Shown here one piece after another: positions 8,115 through 16,533 of a DNA stretch of 57,554 nucleotides. The notes beneath the pieces are model-generated. The model searched no databases. It saw nothing but the letters and a program-made list of their open reading frames with translations, and was not told the DNA's origin. The position numbers were made by a program, and so were the translations under genes. Source of the stretch: Bacillota bacterium (GTDB lineage Bacteria > Bacillota > Clostridia > Lachnospirales > Cellulosilyticaceae); NCBI GenBank assembly GCA_023412455.1, contig JAEYNQ010000199.1, positions 1 through 57,554 on the forward strand, read 5' to 3'. The number at the start of each line of letters is the position of its first letter. Within the stretch, counting starts at the first letter, position 1.

Positions 8115-9287
8115 TTAGTAAAAAATACAAGCATCTACTTCATAGCCTTGTTTCAATAGTTCTTTATTGCCTTCCGGTTCAATATCTACCTTAATCATGT
8201 TTTCTCCATTTACTGTAACGGCCTGATTGGCAATACGACTCACCTTGGCCTCTATAACCTGGTCTTTATTCGCTAAGAGAGTGACCTTGGCTTTATTCCC
8301 TAGGGCTATGTGGTTAATAAAGCTTTCTGGGACATCTACTGTAATAACTAAGTCCTTCGTATCCATCATACGTAATAGAGGTACTTTTACTGTATCTGAT
8401 AGGAGACTTCCTTCCTTGGTAAGGACCTCAGAAATAATACTCTCCTCTTGATCTGCTACAATCATATTCTCCTTTAAATAACTTCTATCTAATTTATTTT
8501 TTAGAGCTTTGAGCTCTGTTTGGGCAATTTGTATTTTCATATTCAATCTTTGGGCATTGGTTACATTGGTTGTATTGGTATTATTAACGGTAGTTTGCAA
8601 GCCCTTTACAGAGGAAGAAAGGCTATCTATTTCCAATTGCTTGTCATTTTTAAGCTTTTCAAGCTGTGCTTCATATTCCTTCTTACTACCTTTTAGTTGA
8701 TGGATGTTAAGTTCCATTTTTTCCAATTCGTAACCTGCAATACCACCTGCTTCGCCTATCTGTTTGCTTACCTCATACTCTTTACTTACAACCTTGAGCT
8801 TTTGGTCTACTAAAGCGATTTGCTCCTGTATGACTTTTATTTCAGGATCAGTGCCCTTAGTTAATAAATTTTTCTTAAGGTTAAGTTCGCTGGTTTTTTG
8901 AGCAATTTGTGCACTTTCTGGACTGAGATTGCCATTGACTGCTAGGAGCTCTATCTCTAAAAGCTGAATCTCCTGCTCTTTTCGCAAAATTTCATTTTTA
9001 TACTCTTCTACATTAAGCTTGACTAATGGCTCCCCTTTTTGGACCTGATCTCCAGCCTTCACATAAATTTCTTCTACAAAAGCTGGAAAATCTACATAAA
9101 TCTCTCTTGCTACATTGGCTTCTACACTACCAAATACATCGATTTTACTTTCTTCTGTTTCTTCTATCGCCAAGGCTTCCTCTATTATCTCTGCAGCCTT
9201 TGTCTCTTTTCCACTACACCCTGTCATCAAAAATCCCGTTCCTAGTATACTCATACTTAAAATAAACATACCCCACCACTTTCTCAT
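8115..9287 (-). CDS. HlyD/MacA-type adaptor lipoprotein of an ABC exporter
   Basis: Periplasmic-adaptor-like subunit anchored outside the membrane. The N-terminal signal peptide ends in a lipobox (LMTGC, lipidated Cys24). A biotinyl-lipoyl half-motif (VKAGDQVQKGEPLVKL, about residues 77-92) is followed by a long coiled coil at about 100-270, then the second lipoyl half and beta-barrel region. In Gram-positives such proteins work with MacB-type ABC exporters. The ATG overlaps the stop of the ATPase gene (ATGA, 4 bases), and the FtsX-type permease is two genes upstream, so the three form one exporter. The substrate is unknown; antimicrobial peptides or envelope lipids are plausible. Confidence 0.88.
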   Translation of the reverse strand: MRKWWGMFILSMSILGTGFLMTGCSGKETKAAEIIEEALAIEETEESKIDVFGSVEANVAREIYVDFPAFVEEIYVKAGDQVQKGEPLVKLNVEEYKNEILRKEQEIQLLEIELLAVNGNLSPESAQIAQKTSELNLKKNLLTKGTDPEIKVIQEQIALVDQKLKVVSKEYEVSKQIGEAGGIAGYELEKMELNIHQLKGSKKEYEAQLEKLKNDKQLEIDSLSSSVKGLQTTVNNTNTTNVTNAQRLNMKIQIAQTELKALKNKLDRSYLKENMIVADQEESIISEVLTKEGSLLSDTVKVPLLRMMDTKDLVITVDVPESFINHIALGNKAKVTLLANKDQVIEAKVSRIANQAVTVNGENMIKVDIEPEGNKELLKQGYEVDACIFY

Positions 9288-9991
9288 GCTATTTCTCCCC
9301 TTATTATTTTAGATTCTTGTTTATTTATGCGGCCATCTCTTACCATAATCAAATGGGTACCATACTCTGCGGCCTCTTTTGAATGGGTCACCTGTACAAT
9401 CGTCTTGCCTTGCTCTCTATTAATGCGCTTAAGAAGCTCCATAATCTCTACTCCCGTCTTACTATCTAAGTTACCAATAGGTTCATCTGCAAAAATAATA
9501 TCTGGTTTATTAATAAGCGCCCTGGCAATAGCTACCCTTTGTTGTTGACCACCTGAGAGCTCTCTTGGTGTATGCTTCTTTCTCTCTGTGAGTCCTACAA
9601 TTTGCAGGATCTCGTCTAAGTCTTTTTGATAATCCTTCATCTTTTTACCATCTAACAAAATAGGTAACATTACGTTTTCTTCTACATTTAAGTTGGGGAT
9701 CAAATTGTAAAACTGAAAGACAAAGCCGATATCACTGCGGCGCAATTGACTCTCTTCTTTATCCTTCATTTTAATGAGTTCTTTCCCATTAATCTTAATG
9801 GTACCTTCTGTCGGCCGATCTAAGCCCCCTAGTAAATACAGCAAGGTACTCTTTCCAGAACCTGAAGGTCCCATAATGGAATAAAAGTTGCCCTTCTCAA
9901 TCTCTAGATTAATGTCCTTTAATATCTCTACCTTTGTATCTCCTAAATCATAACTCTTACAAAGCCCTTTGGTTTCTATAGCCATTTCCAT
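9284..9991 (-). CDS. MacB/LolD-type ABC transporter ATP-binding protein
   Basis: Cytoplasmic ATPase of 235 residues: Walker A GPSGSGKST (41-49), signature LSGGQQQR (145-152), Walker B IIFADE (165-170). The sequence places it in the LolD/MacB/BceA group that pairs with FtsX-like permeases. GGGAG lies 7 bases before the ATG at 9991. It overlaps the downstream adaptor gene by 4 bases. About 146 bases separate it from the permease gene upstream, and that gap carries an 11-bp repeat operator (10100-10137), so it may also have its own regulated promoter. Confidence 0.92.
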   Translation of the reverse strand: MEMAIETKGLCKSYDLGDTKVEILKDINLEIEKGNFYSIMGPSGSGKSTLLYLLGGLDRPTEGTIKINGKELIKMKDKEESQLRRSDIGFVFQFYNLIPNLNVEENVMLPILLDGKKMKDYQKDLDEILQIVGLTERKKHTPRELSGGQQQRVAIARALINKPDIIFADEPIGNLDSKTGVEIMELLKRINREQGKTIVQVTHSKEAAEYGTHLIMVRDGRINKQESKIIRGEIA

Positions 9992-10099
9992 CTCTATCTC
10001 CCTACCTTCCTTAAAGCTACATCCCTCTACCTACTATCTATTTCATCTGTTAAGAACCAAGTCTCTTCTTGTTTATGGCTTTATTCTAGCCTGTGAACT

Positions 10100-10137
10100 C
10101 TAAGAAATTTCTAAGAAAACCTTAAAAAAATCTTAAT
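10100..10137 (-). promoter_or_regulatory. Direct-repeat operator, copy 3 (before MacB-like ATPase)
   Basis: On the minus strand, four 11-bp units of the form TTAAGrnTTTC run in tandem, the third and fourth degenerate. They are followed 8 bases later by TAGAAT, a likely -10 box. The same array occurs at 12771-12808 and 15635-15674. The spacing fits tandem binding of an OmpR-family response regulator replacing a -35 box. Confidence 0.7.
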
Positions 10138-12660
10138 TTACTCAAATTTAATCGCTTCAATAATATTAAGCTTAGAACTCTTGAAGGCTGGTGAGATAGA
10201 AGCTACCACTGTTACAAGTGTAGCAATCACCACATACATCCCAAGACCTTCTCCTACAAAATAAGCAATAGGAGGAAGCTGCATAAGCTCTAGTGCATAG
10301 GGGAGATTCTTCATCAACATCCAGCCCATACTGATGCCTATAGCTGAACCCATAAGTCCTGTGTACAAGGCTTCTAGGAAAATCATTTGAAGTACCTGCT
10401 TTTTGCTCATGCCTACTGAGCGAAAAACGGCAATACTTCTTTTTCTTTCAATAAAACTAATGAAAAGGTTATTCACAATGCCCACAATGCCAATAAGAAT
10501 CGCTAACATAGAAAGAGCGGAAAGAGCCGTAATAACAGAGGCATTACTTTCTTCATTTTCTTTAATTTGAGTTTTTAGACTCTGCCCATGCAAATGCCTG
10601 TCTCGGTATTCTCCTTTTAAGTGTTCAAGGATTACTTCTGGGTCCCCTTTTGTTTTTAGATAAATACAGGCATAACTATTGGTCGCATAATCTTGCCTAA
10701 AATAATTCCCACCTATTTGTGCAATGCTCCCATTGTTCATCATCGTATCAAAAAAGCCGATAACCTTGTAGGTTCTAATCCCCTCTGGCACTTCTATTCT
10801 TAAAAGCTGACCCATTTGTAAGTTATAACGTTTTCTCAAAATATGAGATACGGCTATATTTCGTCCTTCTTCTAAGCTACTTAAAATCTCTCTTTTTTCT
10901 TCTTCACTGGCATAATCATAGGTTACATATTCGCCATGTTGCTCACCTTGTACCCCTTCTACCCCCATAAGTGGCGCATTGCCATAATCTACTAATAAGG
11001 CTTTTGTTCCTTCGAATAAACCACCTCTGAACATGCCATAAGCTTCCTGTACTCCCTCTTCGTAATAAAGGGCTCTTACATCGGATTTATCCATTTGATC
11101 CATTCGAATCTCTAAGCTATAGTCAAAGGTCTTATGATAGGCACTCACCACCTCTACTGCTAAATTTTCCCCAAAGTTATTGATCATCAGTAAAATACCT
11201 ACACCAATGACAATAAGGGTCATACTATTTCTAATGCTCTTATTTCCCTTCACATTTTTAACAGCTAATAGCCCAATGTTCCCAAATAATAAAGAAAACA
11301 ACTTCTCTACCCCCACACATGTCCATTTAACAACAAGAGGTAAAATGCCAATTATCCCAATCATGCCTAAGAGCATCCCTAAGCTCCCTAGCATAGGTGC
11401 AGCATCTTCGGGCAAAAAGCCAATAACGGCCGTACTAAAAAATACTAAGAGGAGGGCCATGACTTCCTTCCATCTTTTTTTCTTTTTAGGTTTGCCATCT
11501 CCCCCTAGCACAATCTCTTTGATAGGTATTTTAGACATCTTTAAAATAGGAAACAAACTACTAAAAATACAAATCCCCACACACACTAAAAATGTGCCTA
11601 TAAAGTAACTTGGTTTAAGTACAATTCCCCCTTGACTAGCGCTTCCTTCAACAACTCCCATCATGGCTGTCACAACCAGTTTTAAAATACCTATTCCAGC
11701 TCCAGTCGCTAATAGCCCTCCTAGAATGCCATAGAAGCTTCCTTCTAAGAGAAGCACTCCTCCCATAACGCCCTTGCTAGCCCCTACACTCCTAAAGGTT
11801 CCTACAACAGGCATCTTCTCCAGCATGATGACCTTAAAAGAGGAATACACAATAAAAATACTCATCATAGTAATAATGACAGCCATCATCACTAGCATGG
11901 TGGAAAAGGAGCTCATGACATCTCTAAAGCTTTCTAAATCAATAGCCTCCCCCACCTCATATTTGGGATAAAGCTTTTTTAAATCTTCTACCAGTGTTTT
12001 TACTTCTTCCCCTTCTTTTGCCTTTATATAAAGAGTAGTGGGGCAGTTATTGGTGCCTAAACTACTAGAAAGGGTTTCATAAGGAAGCATTAAAAGAGGC
12101 CTATTTCCCTCATTTTTAAAAATACCTACACTAGAGGCAATGCCATAAACACTATACCTTTTTCGTTTATCTCTTAAGCGTATTTCCAAATTATCCCCCA
12201 CTTGAAGGTTATATTTCTCTGCTGTCTTCTCACTTATGATTATGCAGTTCCCCTCAAACACCTGACTTTTACCCGTCCTTACTAATTCTAAGGTATTCAT
12301 TGCCTTATAATCGTCTAGTGCTATGCCCATGAGGCTAAGCTCCTCATAAGTCCCCTGCTCCTTTTGATAATAAGCTGAAGCATTAATGGTAGGGATACTA
12401 TAGGCTAGCCTTTCGCTGAGCTGGCGACTTGGCCCCATACTCACATACTCACTGGGCGACTGGTCATTAGCCACTATTTTAATCTGTGCATTTCCAATAC
12501 TAGCCTTTGCATTCTCTTCATAGAGCTTCATAACCGAATCTGTCAGCCCCATAGAAGCAAAACACAGCGCACCTGATAAAAGGACTGCTAATACAATAAG
12601 TAATGTACGGAGTTTTTTCTCCTTCATGGATTTTATAATATATTTCATGATAATAAACAT
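10138..12660 (-). CDS. FtsX-type ABC transporter permease, 840 aa
   Basis: Double-length MacB/FtsX permease. An N-terminal membrane helix (about 12-34) is followed by an extracytoplasmic MacB_PCD-like domain, then a first FtsX block with helices near 256-279, 298-330 and 351-372, further helices near 400-500, a second extracytoplasmic domain, and a C-terminal FtsX block with helices near 705-735, 763-780 and 807-826. It would form the membrane channel for the ATPase and adaptor encoded downstream. A GAGG site lies 9 bases before the ATG at 12660. The upstream region holds a hairpin (12719-12763) and an operator array (12771-12808). Overall domain order is ordinary for Gram-positive peptide exporters. 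Confidence 0.9.
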   Translation of the reverse strand: MFIIMKYIIKSMKEKKLRTLLIVLAVLLSGALCFASMGLTDSVMKLYEENAKASIGNAQIKIVANDQSPSEYVSMGPSRQLSERLAYSIPTINASAYYQKEQGTYEELSLMGIALDDYKAMNTLELVRTGKSQVFEGNCIIISEKTAEKYNLQVGDNLEIRLRDKRKRYSVYGIASSVGIFKNEGNRPLLMLPYETLSSSLGTNNCPTTLYIKAKEGEEVKTLVEDLKKLYPKYEVGEAIDLESFRDVMSSFSTMLVMMAVIITMMSIFIVYSSFKVIMLEKMPVVGTFRSVGASKGVMGGVLLLEGSFYGILGGLLATGAGIGILKLVVTAMMGVVEGSASQGGIVLKPSYFIGTFLVCVGICIFSSLFPILKMSKIPIKEIVLGGDGKPKKKKRWKEVMALLLVFFSTAVIGFLPEDAAPMLGSLGMLLGMIGIIGILPLVVKWTCVGVEKLFSLLFGNIGLLAVKNVKGNKSIRNSMTLIVIGVGILLMINNFGENLAVEVVSAYHKTFDYSLEIRMDQMDKSDVRALYYEEGVQEAYGMFRGGLFEGTKALLVDYGNAPLMGVEGVQGEQHGEYVTYDYASEEEKREILSSLEEGRNIAVSHILRKRYNLQMGQLLRIEVPEGIRTYKVIGFFDTMMNNGSIAQIGGNYFRQDYATNSYACIYLKTKGDPEVILEHLKGEYRDRHLHGQSLKTQIKENEESNASVITALSALSMLAILIGIVGIVNNLFISFIERKRSIAVFRSVGMSKKQVLQMIFLEALYTGLMGSAIGISMGWMLMKNLPYALELMQLPPIAYFVGEGLGMYVVIATLVTVVASISPAFKSSKLNIIEAIKFE

Positions 12661-12718
12661 GCTTTCACGCCTCTTTCCCTTTATTTCATAGCTACCTCTA
12701 GCTAACTTTTACACAAAA

Positions 12719-12763
12719 AAAGTTAGTATAGAGGTAACCTTTCATTACCCTTATACTAACTTT
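12719..12763 (-). terminator. Intrinsic terminator or attenuator before the FtsX permease
   Basis: Arms AAAGTTAGTATA (12719-12730) and TATACTAACTTT (12752-12763), with inner GGTAA/TTACC, followed on the minus strand by TTTTTTT. It terminates the histidine-kinase transcript. Because operator copy 2 lies just upstream, and its probable -10 falls in the right arm, transcripts starting there would begin inside this hairpin. Confidence 0.75.
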
Positions 12764-12770
12764 TCAGCCA

Positions 12771-12808
12771 TAAGAAATCTCAAAGAAACTCTTAAGAAAT
12801 CCTTAATT
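12771..12808 (-). promoter_or_regulatory. Direct-repeat operator, copy 2 (before FtsX permease)
   Basis: On the minus strand, TTAAGGATTTC, then TTAAGAGTTTC, TTTGAGATTTC and a final TTATGGC: the same 11-bp periodic array as at 10100 and 15635. TAGTAT follows 8 bases later as a candidate -10. It is placed between the kinase stop and the permease start, which suggests that the two-component system switches on the MacB-like exporter. Confidence 0.7.
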
Positions 12809-12836
12809 CATTATTTGGTTTAAAAGCGCCTATAAT

Positions 12837-13763
12837 CTATTTTTTATCCTTTACCTTTTCCCATCTACAGGTTATAACTAGACGCCCTCCCTCTAAGTGA
12901 GCCTCCATACTGCCTCCCATTTTTTCCATAAAGCTTTTGGCAATACAGAGCCCAAGGCCTGCTCCATTCCCCATTCTTATTTTATCTGCCTTATAAAACC
13001 GATCAAAAAGCTTATCTACGGCTTCTTGACTAAGCCCATCTGCCCAATTACTTACTTCCAGATCTACCTGCTCCCCCACTTCATAGAGTTTTACCTTTAC
13101 TTCTCCTTTTGCATGTTTTAATACATTACCTACTAAATTTTCAACAACTCTTGTAATGGCTTCCTCATCGCCTAATACCCATAGGGGTTTATTAGGGAAA
13201 AGGAGCTCGGGTTGAACCTGTTTTTGGATAAAATGATCGTAGTATGAAAATAAAAGCTCTTTTACTAAATTATCCACATTTATGGGTTGTAAACTCAGTT
13301 CATAATCCACAGATTCCACAACAGAAAGTTTAAAAAAGTCATTGAGAAGACCTTGAAGACTCTTTCCCTTCTTTTGGGCTACCTCTAAAAACTTTTCTTT
13401 TTCTTCCAGAGTCACGTCTTCTTCTCTCAAAAGCTGAATGTAGCCTAAAATAGAAGTGAGTGGTGTTCGTAAATCATGAGACATATTGGCAATAGCTCTT
13501 TTTAGCTTTATTTCTGTTGCCTTACTTCTAGCTTCACACTCACTATAAAGCCTCAGGTAATCATTTAGCCTTTCCCCCAATTCTTCCATTTCTTTATCCC
13601 CTAATTCCATTTGAAGTGGACTAAACGCCTTTGTCTTACATTGCTCCTTCAGTTGCTTATTGACATCCTTTAAAGCCTTTTTCAATTTATAAAGTTTTAT
13701 GGTAAGGATACCAATCCAAAGGGCTGCTAGTATCCCCCCTATAAGTTCTAACCCCTGCCTCAC
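12837..13763 (-). CDS. Sensor histidine kinase, 308 aa
   Basis: Membrane-anchored sensor with a single N-terminal helix (about 8-26) and almost no extracytoplasmic sensing domain. A coiled stretch leads to the H-box MSHDLRTPLT (phospho-acceptor His96), N-box (VVENLVGNVLKHA, about 206-218) and G-box (GAGLGLCIAK, about 268). It starts at GTG 13763, 7 bases after AGGAGG. It is the last gene of the transcript with the BcrA-like ATPase and ABC-2 permease. Small kinases of this kind often sense through the associated transporter rather than directly; that role is inference here. It would phosphorylate the regulator at 15675. Confidence 0.9.
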   Translation of the reverse strand: MRQGLELIGGILAALWIGILTIKLYKLKKALKDVNKQLKEQCKTKAFSPLQMELGDKEMEELGERLNDYLRLYSECEARSKATEIKLKRAIANMSHDLRTPLTSILGYIQLLREEDVTLEEKEKFLEVAQKKGKSLQGLLNDFFKLSVVESVDYELSLQPINVDNLVKELLFSYYDHFIQKQVQPELLFPNKPLWVLGDEEAITRVVENLVGNVLKHAKGEVKVKLYEVGEQVDLEVSNWADGLSQEAVDKLFDRFYKADKIRMGNGAGLGLCIAKSFMEKMGGSMEAHLEGGRLVITCRWEKVKDKK

Positions 13764-13792
13764 TCACCCACCTCCTTCTAGCTCCTCCTTTT

Positions 13793-14674
13793 TTATTCAA
13801 ACTCTGCCTTCTCAAAGAGGCGTAGGCCTACTATAAAAGCCACTAGGGTCACTAAAACCCCCCAAGCAACAATTCCTATTAACTGGGCCCATGTGATGTT
13901 TTCTCTCAAAAGAATGTTATATTGGGCAAGCCAAAAATATTGCTGCCATTTCATGCCACTAAATAGACTTAATCCAATAAAACTATACAAGAGCTCACAT
14001 AAACTACCTAAGGCTATACCTACTCCTATAGTTGCTCCTATATGCTTTGTCGCAATGGCTGTGGCCCCAAAAACAGTTAACGCACTTATATGCAATAAGC
14101 TTCCCAATACTAGCAATCTGAATAGATACAATAGGCATTCGCCACTTAAGGGCCTCCCCCAACCACAAACGAAACTGATAATGATCCCACCTAAAATAGG
14201 AAAAATCCAACCTAATATTAAGCCACCAAGGTAATAAACCAACATCTTAGCTATATAAAGCTTTTTTCTACTGTTTCCAAATGCTACACTTATTTTTAAG
14301 GAGCCTGATTTAAATTCTGTGCTTATAAATAAACCTGCTAAAATGGCAAACACTATAAAAGCGGCGCATACATTAGCCACACCCATTATAATCATTTCCT
14401 CTCCATTAGTAGGTATACCATCCCCTGACTCCAGTATAAACCTATAAGCTTCCTCCTCATCCATAGAATACTTCTCCATAATTACCTTGCACTCTTTTGC
14501 CACTTCCTCTTCTATCATTTCTTCTTGCCTAATATCGTCTATTTTACGTTTAGGATTCTCTATCCACATCACCATACTGGCAATGATGGTACATGCAATC
14601 ATAACAACTACTAAAATCTTAAAACTTCTCAGTTTACAAAGCTTATACCCTTCACTTTTTATGAGATTAAGCAT
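13793..14674 (-). CDS. ABC-2 type transporter permease, 293 aa
   Basis: Hydrophobic membrane protein with about six membrane helices (the first near 17-37, the others in residues 100-285) and an extracytoplasmic loop between the first two. It resembles lantibiotic-immunity or bacitracin-resistance permeases (BcrB/LanE-G-like). Its ATG overlaps the 3' end of the ATPase gene by 8 bases, showing translational coupling. The partner ATPase and the kinase flank it, so the module probably handles antimicrobial peptides; the substrate is not shown by the sequence. Confidence 0.85.
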   Translation of the reverse strand: MLNLIKSEGYKLCKLRSFKILVVVMIACTIIASMVMWIENPKRKIDDIRQEEMIEEEVAKECKVIMEKYSMDEEEAYRFILESGDGIPTNGEEMIIMGVANVCAAFIVFAILAGLFISTEFKSGSLKISVAFGNSRKKLYIAKMLVYYLGGLILGWIFPILGGIIISFVCGWGRPLSGECLLYLFRLLVLGSLLHISALTVFGATAIATKHIGATIGVGIALGSLCELLYSFIGLSLFSGMKWQQYFWLAQYNILLRENITWAQLIGIVAWGVLVTLVAFIVGLRLFEKAEFE

Positions 14675-15587
14675 GGATTTCCCCCTCTACTTTCTCTAGG
14701 AAATATCTTTCTAAGCTTCCTTCTTCCTCTGTTAATTGACTTACCATAATCCCATTCTCCACAAGTAGCTTACAAAGATAACCTGGCTCCTCTAACTCTT
14801 CATAAAGGCGAATAATATGATTCGGATAGACTTCAAAATTACGGGTATGTAACCTTTCTTCGATTAAGCTTGTGGCCTTCTCCACATGATCTACACGTAT
14901 TTTTAAGGCTCTTCTAGAACGTCTAGTAACTTCTTCTGTTGTTAGTTGTTCTACTAGATTGCCTTTATGAATAATGCCGTAGCAGGTCCCTATCTGATAA
15001 AGCTCTCCTAGTATATGACTCGATATCAAAATGGTTACCTCATACATACTGTTAAGACGCCTGAGAAGCTCACGCATCTCTAGCATTCCTTTAGGATCTA
15101 AGCCATTTATAGGCTCATCTAGAATAAGGAACTCTGGCTCACCTAACATGGCCGCAGCTAAACCTAAGCGCTGCTTCATCCCCAATGAGAAATGGGCTAC
15201 CTTTTTATCTGTAGCTTCTTTGAGATGCATAAGTTCTAGCATATCCCCTATACACTTCTTCCCTGGGATGCCCTTTATCTGCCTAATGATTTCTAGATTC
15301 TCCTGGGCTGTTAAATTAGCATAAAAAGAAGGTCCATTTACCATACAGCCTATCTTCTTTCTAAAGGCCTCTTTCTTTTTAAGCTGACGCTCACCATAAA
15401 GCTCTACCTCTCCATGGGTAGGCTCTATTAAGCCTGATACAATGCGTAATAGAGTAGTCTTACCTGCTCCGTTTTCTCCAATAAAACCATAGATTTCCCC
15501 TTTATTGACTGTTAAATTAACTTCCTTTAAAGCCCATTCGTTTTTGAACTGCTTACTTAAACCAATGGTTCTCAAGATGGCTTCCAT
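14667..15587 (-). CDS. BcrA-type ABC transporter ATP-binding protein
   Basis: 306 residues. Walker A GENGAGKTT (37-45), Q-loop region, signature FSLGMKQR (133-140), Walker B FLILDEP, and a C-terminal extension of about 80 residues typical of BcrA-like drug and bacteriocin transporter ATPases. GGAGGG lies 7 bases before the ATG. It is the first gene after the operator array at 15635-15674, with a TATAGT -10 candidate. It is translationally coupled to the permease downstream. Confidence 0.9.
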   Translation of the reverse strand: MEAILRTIGLSKQFKNEWALKEVNLTVNKGEIYGFIGENGAGKTTLLRIVSGLIEPTHGEVELYGERQLKKKEAFRKKIGCMVNGPSFYANLTAQENLEIIRQIKGIPGKKCIGDMLELMHLKEATDKKVAHFSLGMKQRLGLAAAMLGEPEFLILDEPINGLDPKGMLEMRELLRRLNSMYEVTILISSHILGELYQIGTCYGIIHKGNLVEQLTTEEVTRRSRRALKIRVDHVEKATSLIEERLHTRNFEVYPNHIIRLYEELEEPGYLCKLLVENGIMVSQLTEEEGSLERYFLEKVEGEIHA

Positions 15588-15634
15588 TCTCTATCCCTCC
15601 CCACTTATTTTACTCTCTCTATACTATAGGGAAA

Positions 15635-15674
15635 GCTCTAAGAAATCTAAAAGAATTCCTTAAGAAAACCTTAA
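15635..15674 (-). promoter_or_regulatory. Direct-repeat operator, copy 1 (before BcrA-like ATPase)
   Basis: Minus strand: TTAAGGTTTTC, TTAAGGAATTC, TTTTAGATTTC, TTAGAGC, an 11-bp-period direct repeat starting right after the response-regulator stop codon. TATAGT follows after about 6 bases. This would place a separate regulated promoter between the regulator gene and the transporter genes, consistent with positive feedback. Confidence 0.7.
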
Positions 15675-16358
15675 TTATTTTAGCCTATAACCCATGCCCC
15701 AAATCGTCTCTATGTACTCCTCCTCCCCATTAGCTTTGCTTAGCTTACTGCGTAGATTGCTCATATGTACATTGACTGTATTCTCATCCCCCATATAATC
15801 TTCACCCCATACGCTCTCAAACAGATTCGCCTTAGAAAAGATTTTTTTAGGATAAGTCAGTAAGAGCTCTAAAATCCCATACTCTCTTACTGTCAAGGCC
15901 AAGGGTGTTCCCTTCACACTCACTTCCTTCGTGTCTGTATTTAAACAGATCTCCTTATAGCTAAGCTGCAGGGTCTTTTGCCCCATTGCTACTCCTTTAC
16001 TCCTCCTAAGATTAGTCGCTATACGTGCTGCCACTTCATCCAAATCAAAGGGCTTCGTAATATAGTCATCAGCCCCTGCCCTAAGCACATTGATCTTGGT
16101 CTCCTTGTCCATCCGTGCGGAAATCACAATAATAGGAATATCTCCCTTTTCCCGAATAGCTGCTAAAATCTCTTCTCCATTGAGCCCAGGTAAATTCAAA
16201 TCGAGAAGTACCATCTGCCAGTCTCCCTGTCTTAAATAAAGCATAGCTTCAGTCCCTGAGTAAGCTCCTTGTGGTTCATAACCATTATTTTTAATTAATC
16301 GGCATAATAATCTATTGATATCATTATCATCTTCTACCACTAATATATGTTCCTTCAT
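15675..16358 (-). CDS. OmpR/PhoB-family response regulator
   Basis: 227 residues. Receiver domain with acidic pocket VVEDDND, phospho-acceptor Asp53 (LLDLNLPG) and Lys102 (TKPFD), followed by a winged-helix DNA-binding domain (LTVREYGILELLL, and C-terminal ETIWGMGYRLK). GGGAGG lies 7 bases before the ATG. It is encoded with the kinase and both ABC transporters; the three 11-bp repeat arrays nearby are the best candidates for its binding sites. Confidence 0.93.
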   Translation of the reverse strand: MKEHILVVEDDNDINRLLCRLIKNNGYEPQGAYSGTEAMLYLRQGDWQMVLLDLNLPGLNGEEILAAIREKGDIPIIVISARMDKETKINVLRAGADDYITKPFDLDEVAARIATNLRRSKGVAMGQKTLQLSYKEICLNTDTKEVSVKGTPLALTVREYGILELLLTYPKKIFSKANLFESVWGEDYMGDENTVNVHMSNLRSKLSKANGEEEYIETIWGMGYRLK

Positions 16359-16436
16359 AGCCTATCCTCCCTTTTCTCTGTCTCTATGGTATCTTATTAT
16401 TATAAAATATTCCATAATATATAATATAATTTAAAC

Positions 16437-16476
16437 AAAAAAAGCTATAACCCCTTAGTCGGTTCTAGCTTTTTTT
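16437..16476 (-). terminator. Intrinsic terminator after the chemoreceptor gene
   Basis: An A-rich run, arms AGCTAtAACC/GGTTcTAGCT, and a T-run give a bidirectional-looking hairpin between the chemoreceptor stop (16534) and the response-regulator start. Confidence 0.75.
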
Positions 16477-16533
16477 ACTGATTTTATCGGCTTTATTCTT
16501 ATTTTTAGCTTTGATAGATTTCTAGGCTATTTA

